Source: Bacteroidota bacterium
Lineage (GTDB): Bacteria; Bacteroidota; Bacteroidia; Bacteroidales; Cfx3-03
Assembly: GCA_013390605.1 (NCBI GenBank)
Contig: JACAUB010000001.1
Coordinates: 1,745,688 to 1,809,687, forward strand
Length of the DNA: 64,000 nucleotides
Direction of reading: 5' to 3'
Both the position numbers and the translations under genes were made by a program. Positions 62,380 to 64,000 of this stretch are shown here, piece after piece (positions within the stretch are counted from its first letter, which is position 1; every line of letters begins with the position of its first letter). Under the pieces are notes generated by a model. The model was not told where the DNA came from, did not search any database, and worked only from the letters and a program-made list of their open reading frames with translations.

Positions 62380-62921
62380 GGCTTTGACTGCTTGGTACCA
62401 GATTTTTTTCTGATATCGATTTTCAGCTGATCCTCTGCGATATCAATCATGGTCTCCAATGCTTCTACCTTAAGCTTAAGCTGTTCTATCTGTTTCTGTA
62501 ATGCCTTTGTTTGCTCGGATGAACCTGATTGAGATTGTTCGTTCTTTGCCATAGTGTCCACCAGTTTAGGAATACAAGTATACAACTTTATCCAACTTTT
62601 TATGGTTCTTTGTTGCACCCTGTAACGTGTAGTGGCTTCCTCAATGCTCATGACTCCTGATTCTACCTTATACGCTATTTGCCTTCGATCGGAAACCGAT
62701 AGGAGTACTCGCATGTAGTTCTCCCGATATTCTGATGAGTATCTTTTTAACCAGTTTAAAACTGTGGACGCATCCAGAACTTCGTATTTCTGCATGACTT
62801 CTTTTATAGAAAGTGATCCTTTTTCCAGTTCCTTCACTATCCTGATTCGATCCTCTTCTGGGTATACAAAATAGCGTTTACCCGATACATTTCTTTCAAC
62901 TCTTTCTCTTTTCATTCCCAT
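62376..62921 (-). CDS. IS3-family transposase OrfA (DNA-binding)
   Basis: This 181-residue protein has two helix-turn-helix segments (RIRIVKELEKGSLSIKEVMQKYEV...TVLNWLKRY and RQIAYKVESGVMSIEEATTRYRVQQRTIKSWIKLY) and a C-terminal coiled coil (TKALQKQIEQLKLKVEALETMIDIAEDQL) for oligomerisation. The length suits the two-HTH IS3 OrfA type. It probably binds the terminal repeats, including the triple motif at the left end. Confidence 0.9.
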   Translation of the reverse strand: MGMKRERVERNVSGKRYFVYPEEDRIRIVKELEKGSLSIKEVMQKYEVLDASTVLNWLKRYSSEYRENYMRVLLSVSDRRQIAYKVESGVMSIEEATTRYRVQQRTIKSWIKLYTCIPKLVDTMAKNEQSQSGSSEQTKALQKQIEQLKLKVEALETMIDIAEDQLKIDIRKKSGTKQSKP

Positions 62922-62967
62922 ATACAGTGTTTTTTTAAACGTTTATACTGTATACCTTTTTCAGTAA

Positions 62968-63576
62968 AAGACACGAATTAGGGTCTTTATATTCATAGGG
63001 TAGTATGTCATCTGCTTGAGGGATAGTTCTTGTTTTTATAGAAAGCTGAAAGGAGTGTATTGCTCTATGGCTGCCTGGTTTTACTCCAATGATAGAATGG
63101 AGAAAGTCGTTAGTTATTAATTGAGACACAGAAAAAAATTAGATCTTTTACCACGACAGTTTTTCTTGTGCTATTTTAGATTTATTAAGGTTAGAAATGC
63201 GAATTCTTGAAATGATTTCATTTATAATACCTGTAAATTATTAGAAATATCTTTAGTAGTCTAAAATAGAACGTAAAATAGTGCTTTTCTACTTCTAAAA
63301 TCGCCCATTTTTACCTGTTTAAAGGTCATATAAAAACACTAAAAAAAGGCCTTCATACAGCCACAGGGGTACTTCGTCCTGAAAAATAGGGGGTTCATAC
63401 AATAAGTCATAATTTAGTTGCTATCAGTAAAACATTGTTCTAATTTTATTTTATAAAATAGATTTAGCGCATGTTATAAACTTCTGCAATGGAACGAGCA
63501 TGTTTTACAAACACAAACACTGTGGTAAATTTAATATGCGGTTTCGATCAGAGATTAATCTTAAAATTATTTACTG
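62968..63576. other. Intergenic DNA right of the IS element, no recognised gene
   Basis: About 600 AT-rich bases with scattered stop codons in all frames. Short similar words occur (TCTAAAATAGAACG, TTCTAAAATCGC), but no RNA gene, terminator or full promoter stood out. Confidence 0.5.
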
Positions 63577-63768
63577 ATGAGACAAATGAAAGCATTACTA
63601 CACTACAACTCCAATTTACAGATTAACGATATTACTAAAAGTATAATTAAGGCTAAGACTAGTAGACAACAAAGTCGGATCATCACGAAGGTGCTCGATC
63701 GTATTTCTAACGAGTTCATTCCTTTTACAGGATTTTTGTTATTAAACCCAACTGATATAGTTACTTAA
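63577..63768 (+). CDS. Possible small protein of unknown function
   Basis: A 63-codon frame starts at ATG 63577 (a second ATG follows at codon 4) and ends in TAA. The product (RQMKALLHYNSNLQINDITKSIIKAKTSRQQSRIITKVLDRISNEFIPF) is basic at its centre and matches nothing I recognise. No clear ribosome site is visible. It may be a chance frame, though it stands alone in an otherwise empty region. Confidence 0.3.
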   Translation: MRQMKALLHYNSNLQINDITKSIIKAKTSRQQSRIITKVLDRISNEFIPFTGFLLLNPTDIVT

Positions 63769-63845
63769 ACTGGTATTGCGTGAGTATGAATTTTCCTCAA
63801 TCTAATTTCCTAAACCAATAAAATGTCCACGTTAAACTTGAAAAA

Positions 63846-64000
63846 ATGAAAAGAATCATTCTTACTGTTTTTATCGGTGTAGTATTTCTTTTGAATACAA
63901 CAGCACAAGTAAACTATCATATTACCGGTACAATTGACCGGAAGGATGTTACTAAATTGTATCTATACAATGGCAAAATAATTTTTGATAGTATAACTGT
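63846..64000 (+). CDS. N-terminus of a secreted DUF4369-like (thioredoxin-family) protein, partial
   Basis: An ATG at 63846 opens a frame that runs off the right edge after 51 codons. It begins with a signal peptide (KRIILTVFIGVVFLLNTTAQ) followed by VNYHITGTIDRKDVTKLYLYNGKIIFD. That pattern fits the DUF4369 domain, which in Bacteroidetes usually precedes a thioredoxin/AhpC-TSA domain. The C-terminal domain is outside the window, so the assignment is tentative. Confidence 0.7.
   Translation, partial: MKRIILTVFIGVVFLLNTTAQVNYHITGTIDRKDVTKLYLYNGKIIFDSIT

Larger units (their letters stand above)
61311..62967 (-). mobile_element. IS3-family insertion sequence
   Basis: The element carries orfA and orfB on the minus strand. 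Imperfect terminal inverted repeats begin TTACTGAAAWAGGTATACA: the left starts at 61311, and its mirror ends at 62967, with 18 of 19 positions matching. Boundaries could be 61315-62963 if the ends are TG...CA as in most IS3 elements. No convincing target-site duplication is seen. The flanks carry no interrupted gene. Confidence 0.82.

Noticed and set aside
62370..62385. Programmed -1 frameshift between orfA and orfB of the IS element
   Set aside because: The junction is an ATGA stop-start overlap and no clear A6G-type slippery run sits at the overlap, so coupling is simpler.
62935..63129. 64-codon minus-strand frame spanning the right IS end
   Set aside because: It crosses the terminal inverted repeat and shows no domain, ribosome site or homology, so it is probably chance.

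Overview
The window looks like chromosome of an anaerobic or facultative member of the Bacteroidetes (Bacteroidales/Marinilabiliales-like). The grounds are low G+C, promoters of the Bacteroidetes type (TTTG, about 19 bp, TAnnTTTG) in front of several genes, mostly weak Shine-Dalgarno sites, an RseC-RnfBCDGEA cluster, a HydF maturase, and many secreted glycoside hydrolases. No rRNA, CRISPR array, prophage or replication origin is visible. The only clear mobile element is one IS3-type insertion sequence near the right end.

Layout. 1-2.5 kb: end of an unknown gene, a glycosyltransferase/lipid A acyltransferase pair, and two tRNA-Ser genes. 2.5-6.1 kb: a repeat-bearing intergenic region, YciI and OsmC proteins, and an acyl-CoA synthetase. 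6.3-12.7 kb: a MarR regulator followed by a complete RND efflux operon, with near-identical 19-bp palindromes before the regulator and before the pump. 13-18 kb: a GH38 alpha-mannosidase and a Tat-exported oxidoreductase. 18.3-21.5 kb: thrS-infC-rpmI-rplT, where infC seems to start at AUA. 21.9-23.8 kb: asnB behind an Asn-rich leader peptide and a terminator. 23.9-34.5 kb: a secreted esterase, aspartase, hydF, an SDR, rseC and rnfBCDGEA. 34.5-41.4 kb: a CoA-transferase, a cysteine-motif PAS histidine kinase, galK, and a PRC/MgtE-N/CBS protein plus an Nramp-family transporter. That pair sits behind a 14-codon leader and a hairpin covering the ribosome binding site. 41.6-53.2 kb: a PAS kinase, an MFS gene broken by one in-frame TGA, a lipoprotein, an M16 peptidase, a lipoprotein-LytS-LytR set split by a MITE-like palindrome, and an FkbM methyltransferase. 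53.5-61.1 kb: three secreted carbohydrate-active proteins (GH-A hydrolase, DUF4838, GH29 fucosidase) around small conserved genes. 61.1-64 kb: an 11-bp repeat palindrome, the IS element, and the start of a DUF4369-like gene.

Together the genes suggest fermentative, H2-linked energy metabolism. Rnf would couple ferredoxin:NAD oxidoreduction to an ion gradient, and HydF implies an [FeFe]-hydrogenase encoded elsewhere. Glycan foraging targets fucose, mannose and galactose. The two most notable observations are leader-peptide regulatory elements: a probable Asn attenuator for asnB (21929-22096) and a probable MgtL-like leader for a magnesium-type transporter module (38712-38848). Both are read directly from sequence; their mechanisms are inferred.
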